Positions 1 through 8,845 of a stretch of 64,000 bases of DNA are shown here, piece after piece. This DNA comes from Cricetomys ansorgei (Eukaryota; Chordata; Mammalia; Rodentia; Nesomyidae). Positions within the stretch are counted from its first letter, which is position 1, and each line of letters begins with the position of its first letter. The stretch lies in NCBI GenBank assembly GCA_026225945.1, contig JAMJFZ010000177.1, forward strand, positions 124,001 through 188,000, given 5' to 3'. Under the pieces are notes generated by a model that saw only the letters and a list, made by a program, of their open reading frames with translations, did no database searches and was not told the origin of the DNA. The translations under genes and the position numbers were made by a program.

Positions 1-76
1 CAGCCTTTCTCCCATGAGCACTGAGAGTCTCCAGAAGCCCTTCTCCACAAGGCTAAGACCTTGCCTGATGGAGCCT

Positions 77-82
77 ATTAAA
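77..82 (+). promoter_or_regulatory. ATTAAA polyadenylation-like hexamer (M0)
   Basis: ATTAAA is the commonest variant of the AATAAA signal. It recurs once per monomer about 330 bp upstream of the TATA-like element. No clear GU-rich downstream element is visible, so the call is weak. Confidence 0.25.
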
Positions 83-269
83 GAGACCACCTTCCCAGGG
101 CTATTGGGGACAACTCTCCCATTAGGTAGCCAGCCTCCTTTAGGCAGCCTCTCTGATGCTGCGAATGGTGCTCCCTTGGAGAGGGCCTGCCTGCTCTGAG
201 TTCTCAGAGGTGCCCGGGTTGCCAATCCCAAGGATGGGTCCTGCAAACTTCAATGTTGTTATCAGACAA

Positions 270-278
270 TTGGTAAGA
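270..278 (+). promoter_or_regulatory. Splice-donor-like TTG|GTAAGA (M0)
   Basis: The intronic side GTAAGA matches the donor consensus at five of six positions; the exonic side is weak. It recurs in each monomer. A CAG preceded by a long pyrimidine run lies at 581-583. Confidence 0.15.
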
Positions 279-355
279 CAGACCTTAGACAGGTACAGGG
301 TCATCCGGAAAAGAGTCTAGACCTCATGGCCAGCTTATACTGAGGGATGGGACCC

Positions 356-416
356 TGAAGGGGGCTTCCCCTTCACAAGGACTTGACTTTTCCCTCCCAA
401 TCAGGGGCATAAATAG
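356..416 (+). promoter_or_regulatory. Promoter-like cluster, M0: hairpin/kappaB, CCAAT, TATA-like (intact)
   Basis: An 8-bp stem (356-363 with 368-375) closes a GCTT loop. Inside it the decamer at 361-370, GGGGCTTCCC, fits the NF-kappaB consensus GGGRNNYYCC exactly. CCAATCAG starts at 397 and CATAAATAG at 408-416. The CCAAT-to-TATA spacing of about 6 bp is much shorter than usual for a cellular promoter. The cluster is followed about 30 bp later by the microsatellite. Confidence 0.4.
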
Positions 417-452
417 CTTCCTATTCGGAGGACTCCCAGAGAAAAACCTATG

Positions 453-467
453 CACTCTCTCTGTTTT

Positions 468-541
<74 letters not shown>

Positions 542-628
542 ACCCACACACAGACACACACCCACTCTCTCTCTCTCTCACAGGAAACACACCCACACAC
601 AGACACAAACAGACAAACACCCACTCTC

Positions 629-678
<50 letters not shown>
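453..678. repeat. Composite microsatellite tract A, M0
   Basis: 226 bp of (T)n(CT)n(CA)n with two internal CT islands. It lacks the GTTGCAG island; contains AGGAAAC; final CA run uninterrupted. Confidence 0.95.
581..583 (+). promoter_or_regulatory. Splice-acceptor-like CAG after pyrimidine run (M0)
   Basis: A (CT)n run of about 14 nt is followed by CACAG and then GAAAC, the general shape of a 3' splice site. The AG is retained in M0-M6. It is replaced by ACACGGAC in M7-M15, M17, M18 and M20. Confidence 0.15.
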
Positions 679-682
<4 letters not shown>

Positions 683-1032
683 GCGCGGACCACACAGGCA
701 CACAAGTACACAGGCGCACACCGACTCCCTCTCGCACAAACACACAGTCACAGAAAATGTTCTCGGACAGTGGACCCTGGAGCCTGCAAATTTTCTATAC
801 TCTGGTAACTATTATGACCCCTGAGATTCCATGGACGAGCCAGAGCCTGACAGGGGACTTCTGGATCCTTGAAGCTGGGCTTTCTTTCTCCTTTGGTGTG
901 ATGCAAGGAGAACTAGTCAGGGGAAGCCACGAACGTGTATGGCGCCTCCATGGGAGTCTGGCATCACAAGGAGGTGGTTTTACCAACAGGAAGGAGCTTA
1001 GCAAATGTAGTCTGGGTGGTCTGATGCCTCTG

Positions 1033-1040
1033 TGACGTCT
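1033..1040 (+). promoter_or_regulatory. CRE-like octamer TGACGTCT at the anchor
   Basis: Seven of eight bases match the palindromic CRE (TGACGTCA) bound by CREB/ATF proteins. It is present once in every monomer. Binding is not shown by sequence alone. Confidence 0.3.
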
Positions 1041-1132
1041 TTAGAGCAGGATTCAGTGTCCAAAGACAGGCGGGGTCTGGGACCTGGAAGGCTGTGCTTC
1101 GCTGTGCCCAGCCAGCCAAGCCCTGTGGCTCT

Positions 1133-1150
1133 TGGCCAGCAGGGCGGCTG
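1133..1150 (+). promoter_or_regulatory. Weak CTCF-like site
   Basis: The stretch begins TGGCCAGCAGGG, which fits the first twelve positions of the CTCF consensus well. It then reads CGGCTG where the consensus expects GGCGCT, so the core is disrupted. It recurs in every monomer at about 101 bp after the anchor. CTCF occupancy is known in DXZ4-type arrays, so I record it as a weak candidate. Confidence 0.2.
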
Positions 1151-1291
1151 CCCGCATGCATCCTGGCCTGGTCGCGGGACACCTGGAACTGCTCCTTGCC
1201 AAATCTCTCCCGGGCCGCCAGGAAGCCTGTAGATGAATTGGGTGCTTCCTGTGCAGCCAGGCCTAGATGCTCCCGCCTAGCCTGTGTGTCA

Positions 1292-1301
1292 TGCCCGGGC
1301 A
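1292..1301. other. 10-bp palindrome TGCCCGGGCA
   Basis: Perfect palindrome with a central CCCGGG. It lies just before a GGCAG/CTGCC inverted pair that overlaps its right end. It is broken by a C-to-T change in M16, M17 and M18. Confidence 0.5.
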
Positions 1302-1500
1302 GAAACCGGGAACTGCCAGCGCGAGCAGCAAAGCAATTCCGCTTGATGGCAGTAGTGCACTGTGCTCGTCAACTGCCTGGCGTCTCAGCCTGACTCCCTC
1401 CGCCCTCTTGGAGGCAAAAAAAACGGCTACCGGCAATCAGGCATCCTCAGGGGAGGAGCCAGAGAAAGAGGAATCAAGGCCTGGACATAGGAGACTGAGA

Positions 1501-1513
1501 CCCGCCCCCTCCC
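1501..1513 (-). promoter_or_regulatory. GC box / SP1-KLF-like site
   Basis: Reads CCCGCCCCCTCCC on the plus strand, i.e. GGGAGGGGGCGGG on the minus strand, a good SP1/KLF match. It is present in M1-M21. In M22, M23 and M24 the CpG is lost (ACCCTCCCCC). Confidence 0.4.
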
Positions 1514-1673
1514 TTAGGGTAGCCGTCCAGCACCCGTATCGGACTCATCAGGTCCCTGGGCCCAGCACTGGCTTCCCACCTGGCAGAAGAAGGCTCTGTG
1601 TGCAAAACTGGACAGTTGTGTGCATTGTGAGGGCTCCAGTGTCTCAGGCCCGAGCACATAGCCTGATGTGAGA

Positions 1674-1680
1674 TGAGTCA
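1674..1680. promoter_or_regulatory. Perfect AP-1 heptamer TGAGTCA
   Basis: Exact match to the AP-1 (FOS/JUN) consensus, with ATGAGTCAG context that also resembles an NF-E2/MAF half site. It is preserved in the monomers I checked. Short motifs occur by chance, so function is only a possibility. Confidence 0.3.
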
Positions 1681-1707
1681 GGCCTCTGGAAACCTCGGGT
1701 CTTCTTG

Positions 1708-1723
1708 CCCTTGGAACCAAGGG
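1708..1723. other. 7-bp inverted repeat with 2-nt loop
   Basis: CCCTTGG and CCAAGGG flank AA. The element is intact at the same monomer position throughout the array. No function is known to me. Confidence 0.5.
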
Positions 1724-2430
1724 TGTTGCCTCCAGGATCCACATCCCATCAGGGGTCAGTAGGACGCTGCTGCACATGACCCAAAGACGGGGCCCTGCTA
1801 CTGAGGGGTCCGGGGACATCCACGACCTCCCCTGAAGTGGCGGGACAGACGTCCAAGACCCTGATGTGAGGAAAAGAAGAAACATTCCGTCCACCTGTGC
1901 CCTTGCCTACCAGGCCCTGACTTTTGTTCCCCAAGCTTACCGGTTCCATGGCATTGCCAGGCAGCCACTATGAGCTATCTCTAGGTAGGTCACAAGCACT
2001 CCCTCGCCACAGCCCATCCCCTTCCCTGCCCCTCGAACAACATCCACACCACCACTGGGGATACTCGGTTTGCTCTCCTTCAGCCAAAGCCCACAAGTGA
2101 CTCTTGGTCTCTACCGACACTTCACCCTGCTACTTACCTGAGGCTGGAAATAGGCACGCAAGCAACTCAGACCCTTCTGACAAGACTCAAGTGGACACCC
2201 GTGCACCTAGGCGCAAGGCAGAATACACAGTTCTCACGGGTCCCACCAGGATCCCCACAAAATATACCCACCCCTAACCTCCACAGTCACTTCCCACATA
2301 AGAACCTCTCAAGCCGCCTGCATCCTATGTCCTGCAGACCAGACATGAGGGACAGGGAACAAAACACCATAGAGCAGTCAATCCAGAGAATGGCTCTGTT
2401 TGACTACCAGACTACATGCAAACTTTCATA

Positions 2431-2490
2431 TTCTCTCTCTCTCTCTGTCTCTGTCTTCACCTCTCTCCTCTCTCTCTGTCTTTGTATCTG

Positions 2491-2522
<32 letters not shown>

Positions 2523-2560
2523 CTCTCCCTCTCTCCCCCTTTCCCTCTTCCTCTCTCTCT
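2431..2560. repeat. Polypyrimidine tract B, M1
   Basis: 130 bp of almost pure C/T, mainly (CT)n with GTCT, TTCAC and TTTGTATCTGC breaks and a CCCCCTTTCC run. On the minus strand it is a homopurine (GA)n stretch. Confidence 0.9.
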
Positions 2561-3062
2561 GACTAACTTGTAATCTCTCTCCATTTCCGTGTCCTTGTCA
2601 CTCACTCATAGACAGACATTCCTGGCCATAGTATCCTGGGCAGACATGACTGTCTGTGTAACAGATGATATACCATGGGCACTCCGGCAAAGTTTTCCCT
2701 TTCCCAGGCAGCCTTTCTCCCATGAGCACTGAGAGTCTCCAGAAGCCCTTCTCCACAAGGCTAAGACCTTGCCTGATGGAGCCTATTAAAGAGACCACCT
2801 TCCCAGGCTATTGGGGACAACTCTCCCATTAGGTAGCCAGCCTCCTTTAGGCAGCCTCTCTGATGCTGCGAATGGTGCTCCCTTGGAGAGGGCCTGCCTG
2901 CTCTGAGTTCTCAGAGGTGCCCGGGTTGCCAATCCCAAGGATGGGTCCTGCAAACTTCAATGTTGTTATCAGACAATTGGTAAGACAGACCTTAGACAGG
3001 TACAGGGTCATCCGGAAAAGAGTCTAGACCTCATGGCCAGCTTATACTGAGGGATGGGACCC
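2561..3062. other. Unique segment between tract B and promoter-like cluster (M1)
   Basis: About 500 bp with few CpGs. It contains the ATTAAA hexamer and a TTGGTAAGA donor-like sequence near its end. I recognise no protein or transposon here. Confidence 0.7.
2785..2790 (+). promoter_or_regulatory. ATTAAA polyadenylation-like hexamer (M1)
   Basis: Same hexamer in the reference copy. It lies about 2.4 kb downstream of the TATA-like element of M0, so a transcript starting there could end here after almost one full unit. This is inference. Confidence 0.25.
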
Positions 3063-3123
3063 TGAAGGGGGCTTCCCCTTCACAAGGACTTGACTTTTCC
3101 CTCCCAATCAGGGGCATAAATAG
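3063..3123 (+). promoter_or_regulatory. Promoter-like cluster, M1 (TATA-like intact)
   Basis: Same arrangement as in M0: kappaB-like decamer at 3068-3077, CCAAT at 3104-3108, CATAAATAG at 3115-3123. Confidence 0.4.
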
Positions 3124-3159
3124 CTTCCTATTCGGAGGACTCCCAGAGAAAAACCTATG

Positions 3160-3174
3160 CACTCTCTCTGTTTT

Positions 3175-3241
<67 letters not shown>

Positions 3242-3349
3242 GTTGCAGACACAGACACACACCACACACAGACACAAACAGACACACACCCACTCTCTCT
3301 CTCTCTCACAGGAAACACACCCACACACAGACACAAACAGACAAACACC

Positions 3350-3405
<56 letters not shown>
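3160..3405. repeat. Composite microsatellite tract A, M1
   Basis: 246 bp, the longest in the window. Islands AAAGTTGCAG and AGGAAAC; final CA run pure. Confidence 0.95.
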
Positions 3406-3409
<4 letters not shown>

Positions 3410-3758
3410 GCGCGGACCACACAGGCACACAAGTACACAGGCGCACACCGACTCCCTCTCGCACAAACACACAGTCACAGAAAATGTTCTCGGACAGTGG
3501 ACCCTGGAGCCTGCAAATTTTCTATACTCTGGTAACTATTATGACCCCTGAGATTCCATGGACGAGCCAGAGCCTGACAGGGGACTTCTGGATCCTTGAA
3601 GCTGGGCTTTCTTTCTCCTTTGGTGTGATGCAAGGAGAACTAGTCAGGGGAAGCCACGAACGTGTATGGCGCCTCCATGGGAGTCTGGCATCACAAGGAG
3701 GTGGTTTTACCAACAGGAAGGAGCTTAGCAAATGTAGTCTGGGTGGTCTGATGCCTCT
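3406..3758. other. Unique segment between tract A and the next anchor (M1)
   Basis: About 350 bp of ordinary-complexity sequence. A plus-strand frame stays open from the microsatellite through it, but the upstream half of that frame is translated (CT)n/(CA)n. No recognisable domain is seen. Confidence 0.7.
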
Positions 3759-5157
3759 GTGACGTCTTTAGAGCAGGATTCAGTGTCCAAAGACAGGCGG
3801 GGTCTGGGACCTGGAAGGCTGTGCTTCGCCGTGCCCAGCCAGCCAAGCCCTGTGGCTCTTGGCCAGCAGGGCGGCTGCCCGCATGCATCCTGGCCTGGTC
3901 GCGGGACACCTGGAACTGCTCCTTGCCAAATCTCTCCCGGGCCGCCAGGAAGCCTGTAGATGAATTGGGTGCTTCCTGTGCAGCCAGGCCTAGATGCTCC
4001 CGCCTAGCCTGTGTGTCATGCCCGGGCAGAAACCGGGAACTGCCAGCGCGAGCAGCAAAGCAATTCCGCTTGATGGCAGTAGTGCACTGTGCTCGTCAAC
4101 TGCCTGGCGTCTCAGCCTGACTCCCTCCGCCCTCTTGGAGGCAAAAAAAACGGCTACCGGCAATCAGGCATCCTCAGGGGAGGAGCCAGAGAAAGAGGAA
4201 TCAAGGCCTGGACATAGGAGACTGAGACCCGCCCCCTCCCTTAGGGTAGCCGTCCAGCACCCGTATCGGACTCATCAGGTCCCTGGGCCCAGCACTGGCT
4301 TCCCACCTGGCAGAAGAAGGCTCTGTGTGCAAACTGGACAGTTGTGTGCATTGTGAGGGCTCCAGTGTCTCAGGCCCGAGCACATAGCCTGATGTGAGAT
4401 GAGTCAGGCCTCTGGAAACCTCGGGTCTTCTTGCCCTTGGAACCAAGGGTGTTGCCTCCAGGATCCACATCCCATCAGGGGTCAGTAGGACGCTGCTGCA
4501 CATGACCCAAAGACGGGGCCCTGCTACTGAGGGGTCCGGGGACATCCACGACCTCCCCTGAAGTGGCGGGACAGACGTCCAAGACCCTGATGTGAGGAAA
4601 AGAAGAAACATTTCCGTCCACCTGTGCCCTTGCCTACCAGGCCCTGACTTTTGTTCCCCAAGCTTACCGGTTCCATGGCATTGCCAGGCAGCCACTATGA
4701 GCTATCTCTAGGTAGGTCACAAGCACTCCCTCGCCACAGCCCATCCCCTTCCCTGCCCCTCGAACAACATCCACACCACCACTGGGGATACTCGGTTTGC
4801 TCTCCTTCAGCCAAAGCCCACAAGTGACTCTTGGTCTCTACCGACACTTCACCCTGCTACTTACCTGAGGCTGGAAATAGGCACGCAAGCAACTCAGACC
4901 CTTCTGACAAGACTCAAGTGGACACCCGTGCACCTAGGCGCAAGGCAGAATACACAGTTCTCACGGGTCCCACCAGGATCCCCACAAAATATACCCACCC
5001 CTAACCTCCACAGTCACTTCCCACATAAGAACCTCTCAAGCCGCCTGCATCCTATGTCCTGCAGACCAGACATGAGGGACAGGGAACAAAACACCATAGA
5101 GCAGTCAATCCAGAGAATGGCTCTGTTTGACTACCAGACTACATGCAAACTTTCATA

Positions 5158-5286
5158 TTCTCTCTCTCTCTCTGTCTCTGTCTTCACCTCTCTCCTCTCT
5201 CTCTGTCTTTGTATCTGCCTCTCTCTCTCTCTCTCTCTCTCTCTCGTTCTCTCCCTCTCTCCCCCTTTCCCTCTTCCTCTCTCTCT
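5158..5286. repeat. Polypyrimidine tract B, M2
   Basis: 129 bp, CCCCCTTTCC state. Confidence 0.9.
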
Positions 5287-5788
5287 GACTAACTTGTAAT
5301 CTCTCTCCATTTCCGTGTCCTTGTCACTCACTCATAGACAGACATTCCTGGCCATAGTATCCTGGGCAGACATGACTGTCTGTGTAACAGATGATATACC
5401 ATGGGCACTCCGGCAAAGTTTTCCCTTTCCCAGGCAGCCTTTCTCCCATGAGCACTGAGAGTCTCCAGAAGCCCTTCTCCACAAGGCTAAGACCTTGCCT
5501 GATGGAGCCTATTAAAGAGACCACCTTCCCAGGCTATTGGGGACAACTCTCCCATTAGGTAGCCAGCCTCCTTTAGGCAGCCTCTCTGATGCTGCGAATG
5601 GTGCTCCCTTGGAGAGGGCCTGCCTGCTCTGAGTTCTCAGAGGTGCCCGGGTTGCCAATCCCAAGGATGGGTCCTGCAAACTTCAATGTTGTTATCAGAC
5701 AATTGGTAAGACAGACCTTAGACAGGTACAGGGTCATCCGGAAAAGAGTCTAGACCTCATGGCCAGCTTATACTGAGGGATGGGACCC

Positions 5789-5849
5789 TGAAGGGGGCTT
5801 CCCCTTCACAAGGACTTGACTTTTCCCTCCCAATCAGGGGCATAAATAG
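5789..5849 (+). promoter_or_regulatory. Promoter-like cluster, M2 (TATA-like intact)
   Basis: Hairpin with kappaB-like decamer, CCAAT and CATAAATAG (5841-5849) are all present. Confidence 0.4.
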
Positions 5850-5885
5850 CTTCCTATTCGGAGGACTCCCAGAGAAAAACCTATG

Positions 5886-5896
5886 CACTCTCTCTG

Positions 5897-5965
<69 letters not shown>

Positions 5966-6068
5966 GCAGACACAGACACACCCACACACAGACACAAACA
6001 CACACCCACTCTCTCTCTCTCTCACAGGAAACACACCCACACACAGACACAAACAGACAAACACCCAC

Positions 6069-6121
<53 letters not shown>

Positions 6122-6122
6122 A
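5886..6122. repeat. Composite microsatellite tract A, M2
   Basis: 237 bp. Island reads ACAGTTGCAG; AGGAAAC present; CA run pure but ends ACC before AGAG. Confidence 0.95.
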
Positions 6123-6710
6123 GAGTGCGCGGACCACACAGGCACACAAGTACACAGGCGCACACCGACTCCCTCTCGCACAAACACACAGTCACAGAAA
6201 ATGTTCTCGGACAGTGGACCCTGGAGCCTGCAAATTTTCTATACTCTGGTAACTATTATGACCCCTGAGATTCCATGGACGAGCCAGAGCCTGACAGGGG
6301 ACTTCTGGATCCTTGAAGCTGGGCTTTCTTTCTCCTTTGGTGTGATGCAAGGAGAACTAGTCAGGGGAAGCCACGAACGTGTATGGCGCCTCCATGGGAG
6401 TCTGGCATCACAAGGAGGTGGTTTTACCAACAGGAAGGAGCTTAGCAAATGTAGTCTGGGTGGTCTGATGCCTCTGTGACGTCTTTAGAGCAGGATTCAG
6501 TGTCCAAAGACAGGCGGGGTCTGGGACCTGGAAGGCTGTGCTTCGCCGTGCCCAGCCAGCCAAGCCCTGTGGCTCTTGGCCAGCAGGGCGGCTGCCCGCA
6601 TGCATCCTGGCCTGGTCGCGGGACACCTGGAACTGCTCCTTGCCAAATCTCTCCCGGGCCGCCAGGAAGCCTGTAGATGAATTGGGTGCTTCCTGTGCAG
6701 CCAGGCCTAG

Positions 6711-7073
6711 ATGCTCCCGCCTAGCCTGTGTGTCATGCCCGGGCAGAAACCGGGAACTGCCAGCGCGAGCAGCAAAGCAATTCCGCTTGATGGCAGTAGT
6801 GCACTGTGCTCGTCAACTGCCTGGCGTCTCAGCCTGACTCCCTCCGCCCTCTTGGAGGCAAAAAAAACGGCTACCGGCAATCAGGCATCCTCAGGGGAGG
6901 AGCCAGAGAAAGAGGAATCAAGGCCTGGACATAGGAGACTGAGACCCGCCCCCTCCCTTAGGGTAGCCGTCCAGCACCCGTATCGGACTCATCAGGTCCC
7001 TGGGCCCAGCACTGGCTTCCCACCTGGCAGAAGAAGGCTCTGTGTGCAAACTGGACAGTTGTGTGCATTGTGA
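6711..7073 (+). other. Open frame of 120 codons, coding status unsupported (example in M3)
   Basis: A plus-strand frame starting inside the CpG-rich core recurs at this length in most monomers. It overlaps an antisense open frame. The predicted peptide has no recognisable domain, signal peptide or membrane segment and a proline/serine/arginine-rich composition typical of translated GC-rich DNA. Insertions alter it in M1, M7, M12, M16 and M24. I do not call it a gene. Confidence 0.1.
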
Positions 7074-7337
7074 GGGCTCCAGTGTCTCAGGCCCGAGCAC
7101 ATAGCCTGATGTGAGATGAGTCAGGCCTCTGGAAACCTCGGGTCTTCTTGCCCTTGGAACCAAGGGTGTTGCCTCCAGGATCCACATCCCATCAGGGGTC
7201 AGTAGGACGCTGCTGCACATGACCCAAAGACGGGGCCCTGCTACTGAGGGGTCCGGGGACATCCACGACCTCCCCTGAAGTGGCGGGACAGACGTCCAAG
7301 ACCCTGATGTGAGGAAAAGAAGAAACATTCCGTCCAC
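6918..7337 (-). other. Open frame of 139 codons, coding status unsupported (example in M3)
   Basis: A minus-strand frame at 6918-7337 recurs intact in about 18 monomers. It is disrupted or changed by small insertions in M1, M2, M15, M16 and M17. I recognise no family. Persistence is expected from near identity of the copies and is not evidence of selection. The M11-M18 variants give Lys-to-Gln and Ser-to-Cys changes. Confidence 0.1.
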
Positions 7338-7873
7338 CTGTGCCCTTGCCTACCAGGCCCTGACTTTTGTTCCCCAAGCTTACCGGTTCCATGGCATTGC
7401 CAGGCAGCCACTATGAGCTATCTCTAGGTAGGTCACAAGCACTCCCTCGCCACAGCCCATCCCCTTCCCTGCCCCTCGAACAACATCCACACCACCACTG
7501 GGGATACTCGGTTTGCTCTCCTTCAGCCAAAGCCCACAAGTGACTCTTGGTCTCTACCGACACTTCACCCTGCTACTTACCTGAGGCTGGAAATAGGCAC
7601 GCAAGCAACTCAGACCCTTCTGACAAGACTCAAGTGGACACCCGTGCACCTAGGCGCAAGGCAGAATACACAGTTCTCACGGGTCCCACCAGGATCCCCA
7701 CAAAATATACCCACCCCTAACCTCCACAGTCACTTCCCACATAAGAACCTCTCAAGCCGCCTGCATCCTATGTCCTGCAGACCAGACATGAGGGACAGGG
7801 AACAAAACACCATAGAGCAGTCAATCCAGAGAATGGCTCTGTTTGACTACCAGACTACATGCAAACTTTCATA

Positions 7874-8002
7874 TTCTCTCTCTCTCTCTGTCTCTGTCTT
7901 CACCTCTCTCCTCTCTCTCTGTCTTTGTATCTGCCTCTCTCTCTCTCTCTCTCTCTCTCTCGTTCTCTCCCTCTCTCCCCCTTTCCCTCTTCCTCTCTCT
8001 CT
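7874..8002. repeat. Polypyrimidine tract B, M3
   Basis: 129 bp, same form as M2. Confidence 0.9.
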
Positions 8003-8514
8003 GACTAACTTGTAATCTCTCTCCATTTCCGTGTCCTTGTCACTCACTCATAGACAGACATTCCTGGCCATAGTATCCTGGGCAGACATGACTGTCTGTG
8101 TAACAGATGATATACCATGGGCACTCCGGCAAAGTTTTCCCTTTCCCAGGCAGCCTTTCTCCCATGAGCACTGAGAGTCTCCAGAAGCCCTTCTCCACAA
8201 GGCTAAGACCTTGCCTGATGGAGCCTATTAAAGAGACCACCTTCCCAGGCTATTGGGGACAACTCTCCCATTAGGTAGCCAGCCTCCTTTAGGCAGCCTC
8301 TCTGATGCTGCGAATGGTGCTCCCTTGGAGAGGGCCTGCCTGCTCTGAGTTCTCAGAGGTGCCCGGGTTGCCAATCCCAAGGATGGGTCCTGCAAACTTC
8401 AATGTTGTTATCAGACAATTGGTAAGACAGACCTTAGACAGGTACAGGGTCATCCGGAAAAGAGTCTAGACCTCATGGCCAGCTTATACTGAGGGATGGG
8501 ACCCTGAAGGGGGC

Positions 8515-8575
8515 TTCCCCTTCACAAGGACTTGACTTTTCCCTCCCAATCAGGGGCATAAATAGCTTCCTATTC
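8515..8575 (+). promoter_or_regulatory. Promoter-like cluster, M3 (last intact TATA-like)
   Basis: CATAAATAG at 8567-8575. From M4 onward the element reads CATACATAG, while the kappaB-like and CCAAT motifs are retained. Confidence 0.4.
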
Positions 8576-8601
8576 GGAGGACTCCCAGAGAAAAACCTAT
8601 G

Positions 8602-8616
8602 CACTCTCTCTGTTTT

Positions 8617-8676
<60 letters not shown>

Positions 8677-8784
8677 ACAAAGTTGCAGACACAGACACAC
8701 CCACACACAGACACAAACAGACACACACCCACTCTCTCTCTCTCTCACAGGAAACACACCCACACACAGACACAAACAGACAAA

Positions 8785-8835
<51 letters not shown>

Positions 8836-8845
8836 CACACACACA
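8602..8845. repeat. Composite microsatellite tract A, M3
   Basis: 244 bp. AAAGTTGCAG and AGGAAAC; first copy with a CACC interruption in the last CA run. Confidence 0.95.

Larger units (their letters stand above)
1..1031 (+). repeat. Monomer M0, partial (3' 1031 bp)
   Basis: This is the tail of a monomer whose first part lies outside the window. It has a private extra G in the run ending at 100. It carries the older-looking states CATAAATAG (408-416), ACTCCCAGAG and TCAGGGGAAG. Its composite microsatellite lacks the GTTGCAG island present in every complete copy. Confidence 0.95.
1032..1560. other. CpG-rich core of the monomer (reference copy M1)
   Basis: I count about 24 CpG dinucleotides by eye in this stretch, against about 6 in the 600 bp after tract B. 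It contains the CRE-like site, GC box, a TGCCCGGGCA palindrome and a GCGCG motif. The observed/expected ratio was not computed and may fall below the formal CpG-island threshold. The same core recurs after every anchor position. In other macrosatellites such a core is the methylation-sensitive and transcriptionally active part; that role here is inference. Confidence 0.6.
1561..2430. other. Unique segment between core and tract B (M1)
   Basis: About 870 bp of moderately GC-rich, non-simple sequence. Apart from the AP-1 site and the short hairpin I recognise no gene, transposon or RNA. Frames are open over part of it on both strands but show no recognisable domain. The same segment recurs in M2-M23. 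Confidence 0.7.
1032..3758 (+). repeat. Monomer M1 (2727 bp, longest); reference copy
   Basis: I use this copy as the reference for sub-features. Private variants are T at 1103, where other copies have C and therefore a CpG, and an extra A in the run at 1603-1606. It shares the left-flank states AAATCTCTC, GGCACGCAAG, TATACCC, CCATGGGC and CATAAATAG. The length excess over the mean comes from the long microsatellite at 3160-3405. Confidence 0.96.
3759..6475 (+). repeat. Monomer M2 (2717 bp)
   Basis: Left-flank type at every diagnostic site. There is a private extra T (run at 4611-4613). The final CA run of its microsatellite ends in ACCAGAG rather than ACAGAG. Confidence 0.96.

Noticed and set aside
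450..824. Open frames encoding Ser-Leu, Thr-His, Val-Cys or Arg-Glu dipeptide runs
   Set aside because: They are translations of (CT)n, (CA)n and their complements. They change length and frame with every microsatellite difference and have no domain.
2598..2798. Minus-strand 66-codon frame and the similar short frames repeated in each unit
   Set aside because: No recognisable family or start context, and persistence follows from near-identical repeats. Not called as genes.
2785..3157. Retroviral LTR fragment (hexamer, CCAAT, TATA-like)
   Set aside because: The ATTAAA lies upstream of the TATA-like element, the reverse of LTR order. I see no terminal TG...CA inverted ends, primer-binding site or retroviral protein.
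1032..3758. Identity with DXZ4, D4Z4 or NBL2
   Set aside because: Similar in scale and layout only. I recognise no diagnostic sequence such as the D4Z4 double homeobox or a strong CTCF core.
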